From assembly GCA_964400015.1 (NCBI GenBank), contig CAYNRR010000001.1, positions 1-64,000 of the forward strand: 64,000 bases of DNA, given 5' to 3'. The notes below the pieces were generated by a model. That model had not been told where the DNA came from and searched no databases. It saw only the letters and a list, made by a program, of their open reading frames with translations. Each line of letters opens with the position of its first letter. Position 1 is the stretch's first letter. The translations under genes and the position numbers were made by a program. The stretch comes from UBA1234 sp964400015 (GTDB taxonomy: Bacteria; Bacillota; Clostridia; TANB77; UBA1234). Positions 1 to 7,071 of this stretch are shown piece after piece.

Positions 1-348
1 AGTCTGGGCCGTATCTCAGTCCCAATGTGGCCGTAGAGCCTCTCAGCTCGGCTACTGATCATTGCCTTGGTATGCCGTTACCACACCAACTAGCTAATCA
101 GCCGCGAGCCCATCTCTAAGCGGATTTCTCCTTTGGTATATCTTCCATGCGGAAAATATACTTCATGCGGTATTAGCAATGATTTCTCACTGTTATTCCC
201 CTCTTAGAGGTAGGTTGCTCACGTGTTACTCACCAGTCCGCCACTAAGTCTTCGTCTCATGTAAACATTCAACTAAACTCCGTTCGACTTGCATGTCTTA
301 TGTGCGCCGCCAGCGTTTCTCCTGAGCCAGGATCAAACTCTCAAATTT
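1..348 (-). rRNA. rrs: 16S ribosomal RNA, 5' part
   Basis: The reverse complement reads as the first third of a bacterial 16S rRNA: it starts near the universal AGAGTTTGATCCTGGCTCAG site (complement at about 322-342) and runs to the conserved CTGAGATACGGCCCAGACT stretch at the window edge, close to E. coli position 338. The exact mature 5' end (about 348) is estimated from the usual distance to that universal site. The gene is cut by the left edge, so 23S and 5S genes, if linked, lie outside. Confidence 0.97.
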
Positions 349-556
349 GATTTGGTTGTTGACTTCGTCAACTTTATTTTTTGTTTTCATCTTTCAGAAA
401 ACTTTGATTCGTTTTTAGTTCTTTCGAACTCAGGTTATTTATTGTACTGTATAGTACTGTTTCTATCTGATTATTTGATAGAAACTCGCTTGGTTTCTCT
501 TATTTCTCATTGTTTACTTTTCAATGTACTTTAGCGCTCTTGCAGAGTGCTTTTGT

Positions 557-585
557 ATTATACTAACTGTATAATTGTTTGTCAA
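557..585 (-). promoter_or_regulatory. rRNA promoter P2, SigA type
   Basis: On the minus strand the -35 hexamer TTGACA (580-585) and -10 hexamer TATAAT (557-562) are both perfect and separated by 17 bases. It lies about 210 bases before the 16S gene, as usual for rRNA promoters. Confidence 0.85.
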
Positions 586-671
586 CACTTTTTTAAAACT
601 TTTTTAATTTTATTTTTGAGAGCAAATATTTATTTATAAATATTTGTTTTTCTCTCGAGCTGACAATGAAT

Positions 672-700
672 ATATTAGCATGGGGGTCGACAAAAGTCAA
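672..700 (-). promoter_or_regulatory. rRNA promoter P1, SigA type
   Basis: Minus-strand TTGACT (695-700), 17 bases, TAATAT (672-677). It is weaker than P2 and lies about 115 bases upstream of it, giving the tandem arrangement typical of rRNA operons. The assignment rests on motif and position only. Confidence 0.55.
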
Positions 701-844
701 CAACTTTTTTCACTTTTATTTTTATTTTTATTTGTTTCTTTGTAACCCTATATTTGTTGCATATTTGCAGTTTTGATTTTTTATATCTCGTCAACCTTTT
801 TGGGTATACACCTTGGCTTTTTTATAATTGTTTTGTCGATTGTT

Positions 845-1084
845 TTATTCTTTATTTTCTATTTCAACTAATATAATATCTTCACCTATTCTTCTTATTT
901 GTTTCCATGGTATAACCGTATCTCTTTTTCCTCTCGCTGCAAATATATTTCCATTGCCTTGAACAACTATTGCTGTTATTTCTCCAGTTTCAAAATCAGC
1001 TTCAACATCTTGTACATATCCAAGTCTTTTTCCATCCATTATATTGATTACTTCTTTTTGCTTAAATGTTAGCGCTCTTCCCAT
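845..1084 (-). CDS. ymxH: YlmC/YmxH family PRC-barrel protein
   Basis: A 79-residue protein that is almost entirely a PRC-barrel fold, of the YlmC/YmxH group conserved in spore formers. The stretch DGKRLGYVQDVEAD and the later DTVIPWKQIRRIGEDIILVE are typical of the family. The molecular role is not established; the family is often labelled sporulation-related because of its neighbours and expression. The start is supported by AGGAGGGG eight bases upstream. It sits directly downstream of sigG on the same strand, the usual clostridial order, but is separated from it by a hairpin, so it probably also has its own promoter. Confidence 0.85.
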   Translation of the reverse strand: MGRALTFKQKEVINIMDGKRLGYVQDVEADFETGEITAIVVQGNGNIFAARGKRDTVIPWKQIRRIGEDIILVEIENKE

Positions 1085-1145
1085 ATTTTCCCCTCCTAAT
1101 ATTATATTTATTGTACGTTTGTTTTTTTATACATACTAATTTAAA

Positions 1146-1177
1146 AGTGGAAAGCTTGTTTGTTTGTGCTTTCCACT
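1146..1177 (-). terminator. Terminator after sigG
   Basis: A perfect 10-bp stem (1146-1155 with 1168-1177) with a 12-base loop, followed on the minus strand by TTTTAAATT. It begins 6 bases after the sigG stop. The T run is short, so read-through into ymxH is possible. Confidence 0.6.
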
Positions 1178-1182
1178 CTTTT

Positions 1183-1953
1183 TTATATGTTTTTTCTCAT
1201 ATGAAATAATGCTGATTTTTCTAGTCTTGAAACTTGTGCTTGCGATATTCCAATTTCTTCTGCAACTTCCATTTGTGTTTTTCCATCGAAAAATCGTTTT
1301 CTTATTATATTGCGTTCTCTTTCTGTTAGTTTTTTTAAGCTTTCGCTTATTGAAATATCAACTATCCAATTTTCATCTAAGCTTTTATTGTCACTTATTT
1401 GATCCATTATAAATAAAGCATCTGCTCCATCATTATATACTGGTTCATATAATGAAACTGGATCTTGAATTGCATCTAATGCATGTGCAATTTCTTCTTT
1501 TGATATTTCTATTCTTTTGGATATTTCTTCTATTGTAGGTTCTCTATTTTCTTCTTTTATTATTTGTTCTTTCATTTGCAATACTTTGTATGCAATGTCA
1601 CGTAGTGATCGACTCACACGTATAGAATTATTATCGCGTAGATGTCTCCTTATTTCTCCTATAATCATTGGTACCGCATATGTTGAAAATAAAACGTTTT
1701 GTGATAAATCAAAATTATCTATAGCTTTTATTAACCCTATGCATCCTACTTGAAATAAATCATCCACATTTTCGTTTCGATTGTTGAATCTTTTTATTAC
1801 ACTTAATACAAGTTTTAAATTGCCATTGATAAACTTTTCCCTTGCCTCTTCATCTCCATTTTTTATTTTTAATAATAGTTCTTCTTTTTCTTCATTTGAT
1901 AGCACAGGAAGCTTTGCTGTATTTACTCCAGCGATCTCTACCTTCCTTATCAA
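1183..1953 (-). CDS. sigG: Sporulation sigma factor SigG (TTG start)
   Basis: Late forespore sigma factor that directs RNA polymerase to forespore genes after engulfment. The 256 residues align throughout with Bacillus SigG from memory: N-terminal VEIAGVNTAKLPVLSNEE, region 2 with DDLFQVGCIGLIKAIDNFDL and FSTYAVPMIIGEIRR, and region 4 ending in GISQAQVSRLEKSALFHMRKN. The open frame extends 48 residues further upstream, but conservation starts at the TTG codon at 1951-1953, which has a perfect AAAGGAGGT ribosome binding site at 1961-1969. That site lies inside a leader hairpin (separate entry). The frame upstream of TTG overlaps the end of the hemolysin III gene and is not conserved, so I reject the longer start. 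Confidence 0.95.
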   Translation of the reverse strand: MIRKVEIAGVNTAKLPVLSNEEKEELLLKIKNGDEEAREKFINGNLKLVLSVIKRFNNRNENVDDLFQVGCIGLIKAIDNFDLSQNVLFSTYAVPMIIGEIRRHLRDNNSIRVSRSLRDIAYKVLQMKEQIIKEENREPTIEEISKRIEISKEEIAHALDAIQDPVSLYEPVYNDGADALFIMDQISDNKSLDENWIVDISISESLKKLTERERNIIRKRFFDGKTQMEVAEEIGISQAQVSRLEKSALFHMRKNI

Positions 1954-1956
1954 AAG

Positions 1957-2009
1957 AAAAACCTCCTTTAGATTTAATGTTATATACATTATTTCCAAAA
2001 GAGGTTTTT
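1957..2009 (-). promoter_or_regulatory. sigG leader hairpin covering the ribosome binding site
   Basis: A perfect 9-bp inverted repeat (1957-1965 with 2001-2009) plus an inner 6-bp stem (1975-1980 with 1986-1991). In the minus-strand RNA, AAAAACCUC pairs with GAGGUUUUU, which holds most of the sigG Shine-Dalgarno sequence. The TTG start codon follows three bases after the structure. It could lower sigG translation. The T-rich 3' arm means it could instead or also act as a weak terminator for the hemolysin III gene, which ends at 2016. Confidence 0.55.
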
Positions 2010-2015
2010 TTATAC

Positions 2016-2690
2016 TTATATTACATATCCTGCTATACATATAAATTGTAGTAATGTTCCTAAAACTACAAACAAGTGAAATATCGAATGCATCCATTTT
2101 TTCTTTTTACCTAGTCCATATAGTATTGCACCTAATGAGTAGGCTACTCCACCTGCAACTAGTAGTGTAAATCCTGTTTTTCCAAGTAACATTGGTAGTA
2201 GATTTGCTTTTATTATTATGCACCATCCCATTGCTAAGTAACATATCATTGAAATTTTTTTGTATTTTTTTATATCTATTGAATTTAGTACTATTCCTAT
2301 AACAGCCATTAACCATATTACTGAAAATATTGTCCAACCTAGTTTTGCTTCATACTCTCTAAACATAACTAAACAAAATGGAGTGTATGAGCCTGCTATT
2401 AGTAGAAATATTGAGCAATGATCTAATATTTGAAAAACTTTTTTTGCATTTGTTTTTGAACCTAACCCATGATATATGCTAGACATTGTATATAATACTA
2501 TTATGCTTAAGCCGTATATAATTGAACTTACTATTGCATATACATCTCTATGATATGCTGATATGCCGACACAGATTACTAATGCTATTATTCCAAATGC
2601 TGCACCAACAATATGAGATGTCATATTAAATATCTCTTCGCCTTTCGTATATATAGGTAATATTCTATCTTTTAATTTTGTTCTTTCCAT
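2016..2690 (-). CDS. Hemolysin III / PAQR family membrane protein
   Basis: A 224-residue integral membrane protein with seven hydrophobic segments, of the hemolysin III (TrhA/YqfA, PAQR-related) family. Conserved features are the early EEIFNMTSHIVGA, the SSIYHGL motif at about 92-98, the DHCSIFLLIAGSYTPF motif at about 110-125 and a C-terminal HSIFHLFVV; the His and Ser/Asp residues are the presumed metal ligands of this superfamily. The physiological role in bacteria is uncertain (membrane fluidity or metal-dependent lipid hydrolysis has been proposed), and the name does not prove haemolytic activity. The start has AGGAGG seven bases upstream. A palindrome overlaps its putative promoter. Confidence 0.85.
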   Translation of the reverse strand: MERTKLKDRILPIYTKGEEIFNMTSHIVGAAFGIIALVICVGISAYHRDVYAIVSSIIYGLSIIVLYTMSSIYHGLGSKTNAKKVFQILDHCSIFLLIAGSYTPFCLVMFREYEAKLGWTIFSVIWLMAVIGIVLNSIDIKKYKKISMICYLAMGWCIIIKANLLPMLLGKTGFTLLVAGGVAYSLGAILYGLGKKKKWMHSIFHLFVVLGTLLQFICIAGYVI

Positions 2691-2709
2691 ATTTCATCCT
2701 CCTATTTTT

Positions 2710-2756
2710 AATCTAGTTTCTAAAACTAGATTACCACTACTTGTATACGTCGTCAA
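2710..2756 (-). promoter_or_regulatory. Putative promoter with overlapping palindrome, hemolysin III gene
   Basis: Minus-strand TTGACG (2751-2756), 17 bases, TAATCT (2728-2733). A perfect 10-bp inverted repeat with a 3-base spacer (2710-2732) starts inside the -10 hexamer and covers the expected transcription start. No T run follows in either direction, so an operator is more likely than a terminator. Confidence 0.4.
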
Positions 2757-2792
2757 CACATTCACAAAAAGTTTACGTTATTTTTTTATTCA

Positions 2793-2821
2793 TTGACTCG
2801 TTTGTTAAATCATGATATCAT
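2793..2821 (+). promoter_or_regulatory. SigA-type promoter of the DUF1836 gene
   Basis: TTGACT (2793-2798), 17 bases, TATCAT (2816-2821). The GTAGGAGG ribosome binding site and ATG at 2842 follow closely, giving a short leader. Confidence 0.55.
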
Positions 2822-2841
2822 TTTCGTAGGAGGTACGTGAA

Positions 2842-3375
2842 ATGAATAAAAATGATCAACCATCTCTTTCAGCTTTTCACATCCCTAGATGGAACGAGCT
2901 ACCTGCAGTTGAATTGTATTTGGATCAAGTTGTTAAGTTAATAAATGGTATTTTGTCACCATATATAAATTTTAATTTAGATCCTAAAGATGAGAATGAG
3001 CTTCTAACTAAAACTATGATAAATAATTATGTTAAAAACAATTTGATTGAACCACCTGTAAAAAAACAATATTCAAGAGTTCAAATTTCTAAACTTTTTG
3101 TTATATGTGTTCTTAAGCAAGTTTACAGTATGCAAGATATAAATTGTTTAATAGATATGGCTTTAGATTATTCTAATTCTCGAATCGAACTTGCATATAA
3201 TCAATTTTGTAAATTGTTTGAGCAAGCTTTAATTTGTACATATGAAAAGAAAGATTTTATTGATAATCGTTCTTCGAGATTTGATAGTATGTATTTGCTA
3301 AAGTCTGTTCTTTTATCTTGCAGTTATAAAATATATTCAAAAAACACTGTTATAAATTATAAATCTGAGGAGTAA
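2842..3375 (+). CDS. DUF1836 family protein
   Basis: A 177-residue soluble protein of the DUF1836 family, which is common in Firmicutes and has no established function. The N-terminal motif (FHIPRWNELPAVELYLDQVV) and the central TKTMINNYVKNNLIEPPVKKQYSR are family hallmarks; the second resembles the helix-turn-helix plus wing of MerR-like regulators, so a DNA-binding role is plausible. It is the only plus-strand gene in the first 30 kb and interrupts the sigE-sigG neighbourhood that is contiguous in many Clostridia. It has its own promoter and a terminator shared with sigE. Confidence 0.8.
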   Translation: MNKNDQPSLSAFHIPRWNELPAVELYLDQVVKLINGILSPYINFNLDPKDENELLTKTMINNYVKNNLIEPPVKKQYSRVQISKLFVICVLKQVYSMQDINCLIDMALDYSNSRIELAYNQFCKLFEQALICTYEKKDFIDNRSSRFDSMYLLKSVLLSCSYKIYSKNTVINYKSEE

Positions 3376-3382
3376 TCATGTG

Positions 3383-3404
3383 ACGCACAATTTTATTTGT
3401 GCGT
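3383..3404. terminator. Bidirectional terminator between DUF1836 and sigE
   Basis: Perfect 8-bp stem (3383-3390 with 3397-3404) with a 6-base loop, followed on the plus strand by TATATTTTTG. The end of sigE, in either reading frame, lies in or beside this hairpin. Confidence 0.7.
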
Positions 3405-4133
3405 TATATTTTTGCACTCATTTCTTTTTTCATTTTTAATATTATCTTTTTTTCTAATCGTGATATATATGATTGAGAAATTCCGTAGCATATCTGCTAC
3501 TTCTTTTTGTGTTTTTTCTTTTCCACTTAAGAATCCAAATCTTAATTCCATTATTATCTTTTCACGTTTATTTAATCGTTTTATCGCATCTTTTATAAGT
3601 GTGTTATCTATTTCTTTTTCTAGTCTTTTAAATACTACATCCTCATCTGTTCCAATTATGTCTGACAGTAAGAGTTCGTTTCCATCGCCATCTGTGTTTA
3701 ATGGTTCATCAATCGATACTTCATTTTTTATTTTGTTTATTTTTCTTAGATACATCAATATTTCGTTTTCAATACATCTTGAAGCGTATGTTGCTAATTT
3801 TATATTTTTATCCACATCATATGTATTTATTGCCTTTACTAATCCGATTGTACCAATAGAAACCAAGTCTTCTAATGGCACTTGGGTATTTTCAAACTTT
3901 TTAGCAATATATACTACAAGTCGCAAGTTTCGTTCTACTAAAATTTTTTTCATTTCGTCATCAGTTTTTAATTTTGACAGTATTTCATTTTCTTCTTCTA
4001 TTGATAATGGTGGTGGTAATGTTTCACTACCACCTATGTAATAAATTGAATTAACTTTGTTTATTCCAAAAAAAGTCGTTATTTTTGAAATTATTTTGTT
4101 AATTTTGTTTTTTATCAAGAATAATATTTCCAT
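3393..4133 (-). CDS. sigE: Sporulation sigma factor SigE, frameshifted near the C-terminus
   Basis: Early mother-cell sigma factor, made as an inactive precursor cleaved by SpoIIGA. The protein starts at the ATG at 4131-4133 (AAGGGAG ten bases upstream), with a hydrophobic pro-segment of about 28 residues, then the conserved YYIGGSETLPPPLS, region 2 (LEDLVSIGTIGLVKAINTYD) and region 4. After EKTQKEVADML the frame breaks: one extra base (position 3485; C on the coding strand) shifts translation and ends in a non-conserved tail at 3393. Skipping that base restores GISQSYISRLEKK and a stop at 3404-3406, giving the expected 242 residues. So as written the helix-turn-helix for -35 recognition is lost. 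It could be a recent mutation, an assembly error or recoding. It overlaps the end of spoIIGA by 35 bases. Confidence 0.9.
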   Translation of the reverse strand: MEILFLIKNKINKIISKITTFFGINKVNSIYYIGGSETLPPPLSIEEENEILSKLKTDDEMKKILVERNLRLVVYIAKKFENTQVPLEDLVSIGTIGLVKAINTYDVDKNIKLATYASRCIENEILMYLRKINKIKNEVSIDEPLNTDGDGNELLLSDIIGTDEDVVFKRLEKEIDNTLIKDAIKRLNKREKIIMELRFGFLSGKEKTQKEVADMLRNFSIIYITIRKKDNIKNEKRNECKNITHK

Positions 4134-4914
4134 TCTTTTTATTCTCCCTTTCTTCTTTGTATTTTTTCTTTGCATTTGTGAAAAAATCTAAACCTATTAT
4201 TGCATCATACTTTTCGAAATCATTATTAGCTATAATTATAATTGCATCATTTTCATATTTGTTTTTTTCATATTCTAAGATAATACCTTTTTGTTTTGCT
4301 CCTAATACAGAAATTTTTTCTTCATTTATTGTGTTGAAACTTATTGTTCTATCAAACAGTATATTTGAGTATCCTTTGTATTTTTGTGAAAGAATTATTA
4401 CTGGTTCTCCATATATACTAGTTAATTCATGCCCTGTATCTATAAACGCTATCATTTCTTCTTTGGATTTGTAGTTTGGCAATGTAAGTTTTCCATAATA
4501 AGTATTTAGTTTATATTTTGTTTTATATTTTTGAACAAGTCTTGGAAGTACAAGTAGCATAGCAATTATATATACGCAGTAATTTTTGTTTTGTGTTTGT
4601 GTATATGTTAAAATTCCACCTAATGTATATGTAACGATATAAAATATCAATGTATTTTTTAGTAATTCATAGAAGTTTTCATTTTTAAATGTTGTTATGA
4701 TTATAGTTAATGCACACAATATATGTACTAACGAATTATTACATAATTTATAATTTGTTGTGATTAAAACTATTGTGTATATGCTACCAAATATATTGCC
4801 CATTATCTTTTTTGTAGGCTTGGGATTTTGGTCTATGATTTTTCCTGTTAAAAATATTATTATTGAGTTAAATAATATTTCTCTTAAAAATAGTAAATCT
4901 AAATATATTATCAT
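4099..4914 (-). CDS. spoIIGA: Pro-SigE processing peptidase SpoIIGA
   Basis: Membrane-bound aspartic protease in the sporulation septum that cleaves pro-SigE when signalled by SpoIIR. The 271 residues show five hydrophobic segments in the first 130 residues, starting with the characteristic IYLDLLFLREILFNS, followed by a cytoplasmic domain with the active-site motif FIDTGHEL near residue 155 and the later DAIIGLDFF. It lies directly upstream of sigE, as in Bacillus. Unusually, I see no Shine-Dalgarno sequence before the ATG (the preceding bases are AAAATTAAAAC). Because the family normally begins a few residues before YLD, this start is still the best choice. Confidence 0.92.
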   Translation of the reverse strand: MIIYLDLLFLREILFNSIIIFLTGKIIDQNPKPTKKIMGNIFGSIYTIVLITTNYKLCNNSLVHILCALTIIITTFKNENFYELLKNTLIFYIVTYTLGGILTYTQTQNKNYCVYIIAMLLVLPRLVQKYKTKYKLNTYYGKLTLPNYKSKEEMIAFIDTGHELTSIYGEPVIILSQKYKGYSNILFDRTISFNTINEEKISVLGAKQKGIILEYEKNKYENDAIIIIANNDFEKYDAIIGLDFFTNAKKKYKEERENKKNGNIILDKKQN

Positions 4915-4976
4915 GTTTTAATTTTAACTTGTCTTAATGAAAAAACTTGTCTAAATTTAGTTAAAATATAAAAAAA

Positions 4977-4998
4977 GAAGTCGACTCTTTTCGACTCC
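4977..4998 (-). terminator. Terminator after mscS
   Basis: An 8-bp stem (with one G-T pair) and a short loop, followed on the minus strand by seven Ts. It starts 10 bases after the mscS stop and separates it from spoIIGA. Confidence 0.7.
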
Positions 4999-5007
4999 TT
5001 TTTATTT

Positions 5008-5817
5008 TTATCTATTGACTATATTTACATCTAATTTATTATATGGAATTTGAATATTATTTGCATCGAACATTTCTTTTATACCTTCTAGCAAATCAAA
5101 ATACACATCCCAATAATCTGTACTTTTTACCCAAACTCTTAATGTATATTGTACTGCTGAATCTTTATATGCAGTTGTTCTAACAAAAATTGGTCTATCT
5201 TTTAAAATTTTTGGATGACTTTGAATTGCTTGGTGCATTATTTCTTTTACTCTATTAGCATCGGCTGAATATTCAATGTCATAAGATATATCTACTCTTC
5301 TATATTGTTGTTCTGAATAATTTATAATTGTTGAATTTATTATTTCTTTATTTGGTATATGGATTTGTTTATTGTCTGGTGTAATCAATAATGTATGTGA
5401 AAAGCTTATTCCGGCAACTGTACCACTTACTGCTGTATTTTCTATATAATCACCATGCTTAAATGGTTTTGTTGCAAGAATCATAACACCACTTGCCAAG
5501 TTACCAAGTGCATCTTGAATTGCAAGTGAAGCAGCAAGACCAACAACACTGAATGTAGCAAGTAATGATGTTACTGGAATGTTTAACATATCTGCAATTA
5601 TCAATACTACTATGAAATATAAAATGAATTTAATTGTTTTTTCGATAAATGAAATTAAATTTTTGTCTAATGTTGTCTTCTTTAAGATTTTAGTTAAAAA
5701 TTTCATTACTATTTTTATTGAAATCAAACATATCAAAAGTGTTAATAATACAGGAATCGCCATTGTTGTTAATGTTACCACATCTATTCCAAAGTTTGTT
5801 TTTAAGTATTCAGCCAT
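5008..5817 (-). CDS. Small-conductance mechanosensitive channel (MscS family)
   Basis: A 269-residue MscS-type channel that releases solutes on hypo-osmotic shock. Three membrane segments are followed by the conserved pore helix TM3 and its extension (GLAASLAIQDALGNLASG, about 94-111, then PFKHGDYIE) and the soluble beta domain, with the typical IHIPNKEIINSTIINYS at about 152-168. Length and architecture match the minimal family form. It sits between ftsZ and spoIIGA but has a terminator on each side, so it is probably transcribed alone. Start supported by AGGAGGAATAAAA before ATG. Confidence 0.9.
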   Translation of the reverse strand: MAEYLKTNFGIDVVTLTTMAIPVLLTLLICLISIKIVMKFLTKILKKTTLDKNLISFIEKTIKFILYFIVVLIIADMLNIPVTSLLATFSVVGLAASLAIQDALGNLASGVMILATKPFKHGDYIENTAVSGTVAGISFSHTLLITPDNKQIHIPNKEIINSTIINYSEQQYRRVDISYDIEYSADANRVKEIMHQAIQSHPKILKDRPIFVRTTAYKDSAVQYTLRVWVKSTDYWDVYFDLLEGIKEMFDANNIQIPYNKLDVNIVNR

Positions 5818-5900
5818 TTTTATTCCTCCTTCATTTCATACAAATAATACCATATTAGAAAATGAAAATAAAGTTTTGTTTCTGAATTTTTAAAACAAAA

Positions 5901-5931
5901 AAGACGGATAGCAATTTATACTATCCATCTT
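5901..5931 (-). terminator. Terminator after ftsZ
   Basis: An 11-bp stem with one mismatch (5901-5911 with 5921-5931), followed on the minus strand by TTTTTTGTTTT. It starts 10 bases after the ftsZ stop. Confidence 0.8.
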
Positions 5932-5940
5932 TTATTTTAT

Positions 5941-7059
5941 TTAGAAATTACTTGGATCTATTATTTTATTTTTCTTTCTTAAGAATGTAGGTACATCTAA
6001 AGAATTAGGATCAGACGCTGATGTTCTTATTTCTGGTGTTTGAGATTTTGCGAAAGGATCTGAACCTAATATTTTGTTAACGGCTCCTGCTGATAGTGGA
6101 ACTCTGTCTCTGTCAAAACCAGTGGCAATTACTGTAACAGACATTTCATCACCCATTTTTTCATTTATAACTGCACCGAATATAATATTAGCATCTACAT
6201 CGATACTCTTTTGAACAAGTTCTGCTGCTGTATTAACTTCAAATATACCAAGATCTGGTCCTGCTGTTATGTTTAATAACACTCCTCTTGCACCTTCAAT
6301 TGATGATTCTAGAAGTGGGCTATTGATAGCTAATTTAGCTGCTTCTTCAGCTCTATTTTCACCTGACGCTCTACCTATACCTAAATGAGCCATACCTGTA
6401 TCACACATAATTGTTTTTACGTCGGCAAAGTCTAAGTTTATCAAACCTGGTATTGCTATTAAATCAGATATACCTTGAACACCTTGTCTTAAAATTTCGT
6501 CTGACATTATAAAGCCATCTGCAAAAGATGTTTTTCTATCTGCAATTTGTAATATTCTATCGTTAGGGATAACTACTAGTGTATCAACTTTTTCTTTTAA
6601 ACTTGCTATTCCTCTTTCAGCGTTTTGCATTCTCTTTTTACCTTCGTATGAGAATGGTTTTGTAACAACTGCAACTGTTAAAATACCAAGTTCTTTTGCT
6701 ATTTGTGCAACTACTGGAGCAGCACCTGTTCCTGTGCCTCCACCCATACCAGCTGTAACAAATACCATATCTGCACCTTTTAATACGTTGGCTATTTCTT
6801 CTTTTGTTTCCTCAGCAGCTTTTTCACCTACTAATGGATCTCCACCAGCGCCAAGACATCTTGTTAATTTTTCTCCTATTTGAATTTTAGTTGGTGCTTT
6901 TGATAATTGTAATACTTGTTTATCCGTATTAGCAGCAATAAATTCAACTCCTGTAACTTTAGAATCAATCATTCTGTTAATAGCATTATTACCTGCTCCA
7001 CCAACACCTATAACTTTTATTTTTGCCATTCCATCATAACTAACTTCTTGTTCGTACAC
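5941..7059 (-). CDS. ftsZ: Cell division GTPase FtsZ
   Basis: Tubulin-like GTPase that forms the division ring. The 372 residues contain IGVGGAGNNAINRM at the N-terminus, the tubulin signature GGGTGTGAAPV near 107-117, the NLDFADVKTIM segment and the synergy region with TAGPDLGIFEVNTAAE. The C-terminal peptide LDVPTFLRKK matches the conserved FtsA-binding tail. Length is normal. The gene follows ftsA by 12 bases and must be co-transcribed with it. Confidence 0.98.
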   Translation of the reverse strand: MYEQEVSYDGMAKIKVIGVGGAGNNAINRMIDSKVTGVEFIAANTDKQVLQLSKAPTKIQIGEKLTRCLGAGGDPLVGEKAAEETKEEIANVLKGADMVFVTAGMGGGTGTGAAPVVAQIAKELGILTVAVVTKPFSYEGKKRMQNAERGIASLKEKVDTLVVIPNDRILQIADRKTSFADGFIMSDEILRQGVQGISDLIAIPGLINLDFADVKTIMCDTGMAHLGIGRASGENRAEEAAKLAINSPLLESSIEGARGVLLNITAGPDLGIFEVNTAAELVQKSIDVDANIIFGAVINEKMGDEMSVTVIATGFDRDRVPLSAGAVNKILGSDPFAKSQTPEIRTSASDPNSLDVPTFLRKKNKIIDPSNF

Positions 7060-7071
7060 TTTTAACTCCCC

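Larger units (their letters stand above)
349..844 (-). other. rRNA operon leader and promoter region (no gene)
   Basis: About 500 bases without a convincing gene. On the minus strand this is the pre-16S leader: two tandem promoters (listed separately), an imperfect inverted repeat at about 617-656 between them, and near 515-530 the motif ACATTGAAAAGTAAAC, which resembles the leader element seen before 16S genes in firmicutes. Short open frames here are not supported by start sites or protein similarity. Confidence 0.6.

Noticed and set aside
289..534. Plus-strand open frame across the 16S 5' end and leader
   Set aside because: It overlaps the 16S rRNA gene and its leader; no ribosome binding site and no protein-like composition.
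4926..4951. Tandem Spo0A boxes before spoIIGA
   Set aside because: The repeats differ from TGTCGAA by one and two bases and lie only 16-40 bases before the ATG, leaving no room for a normal activated promoter.
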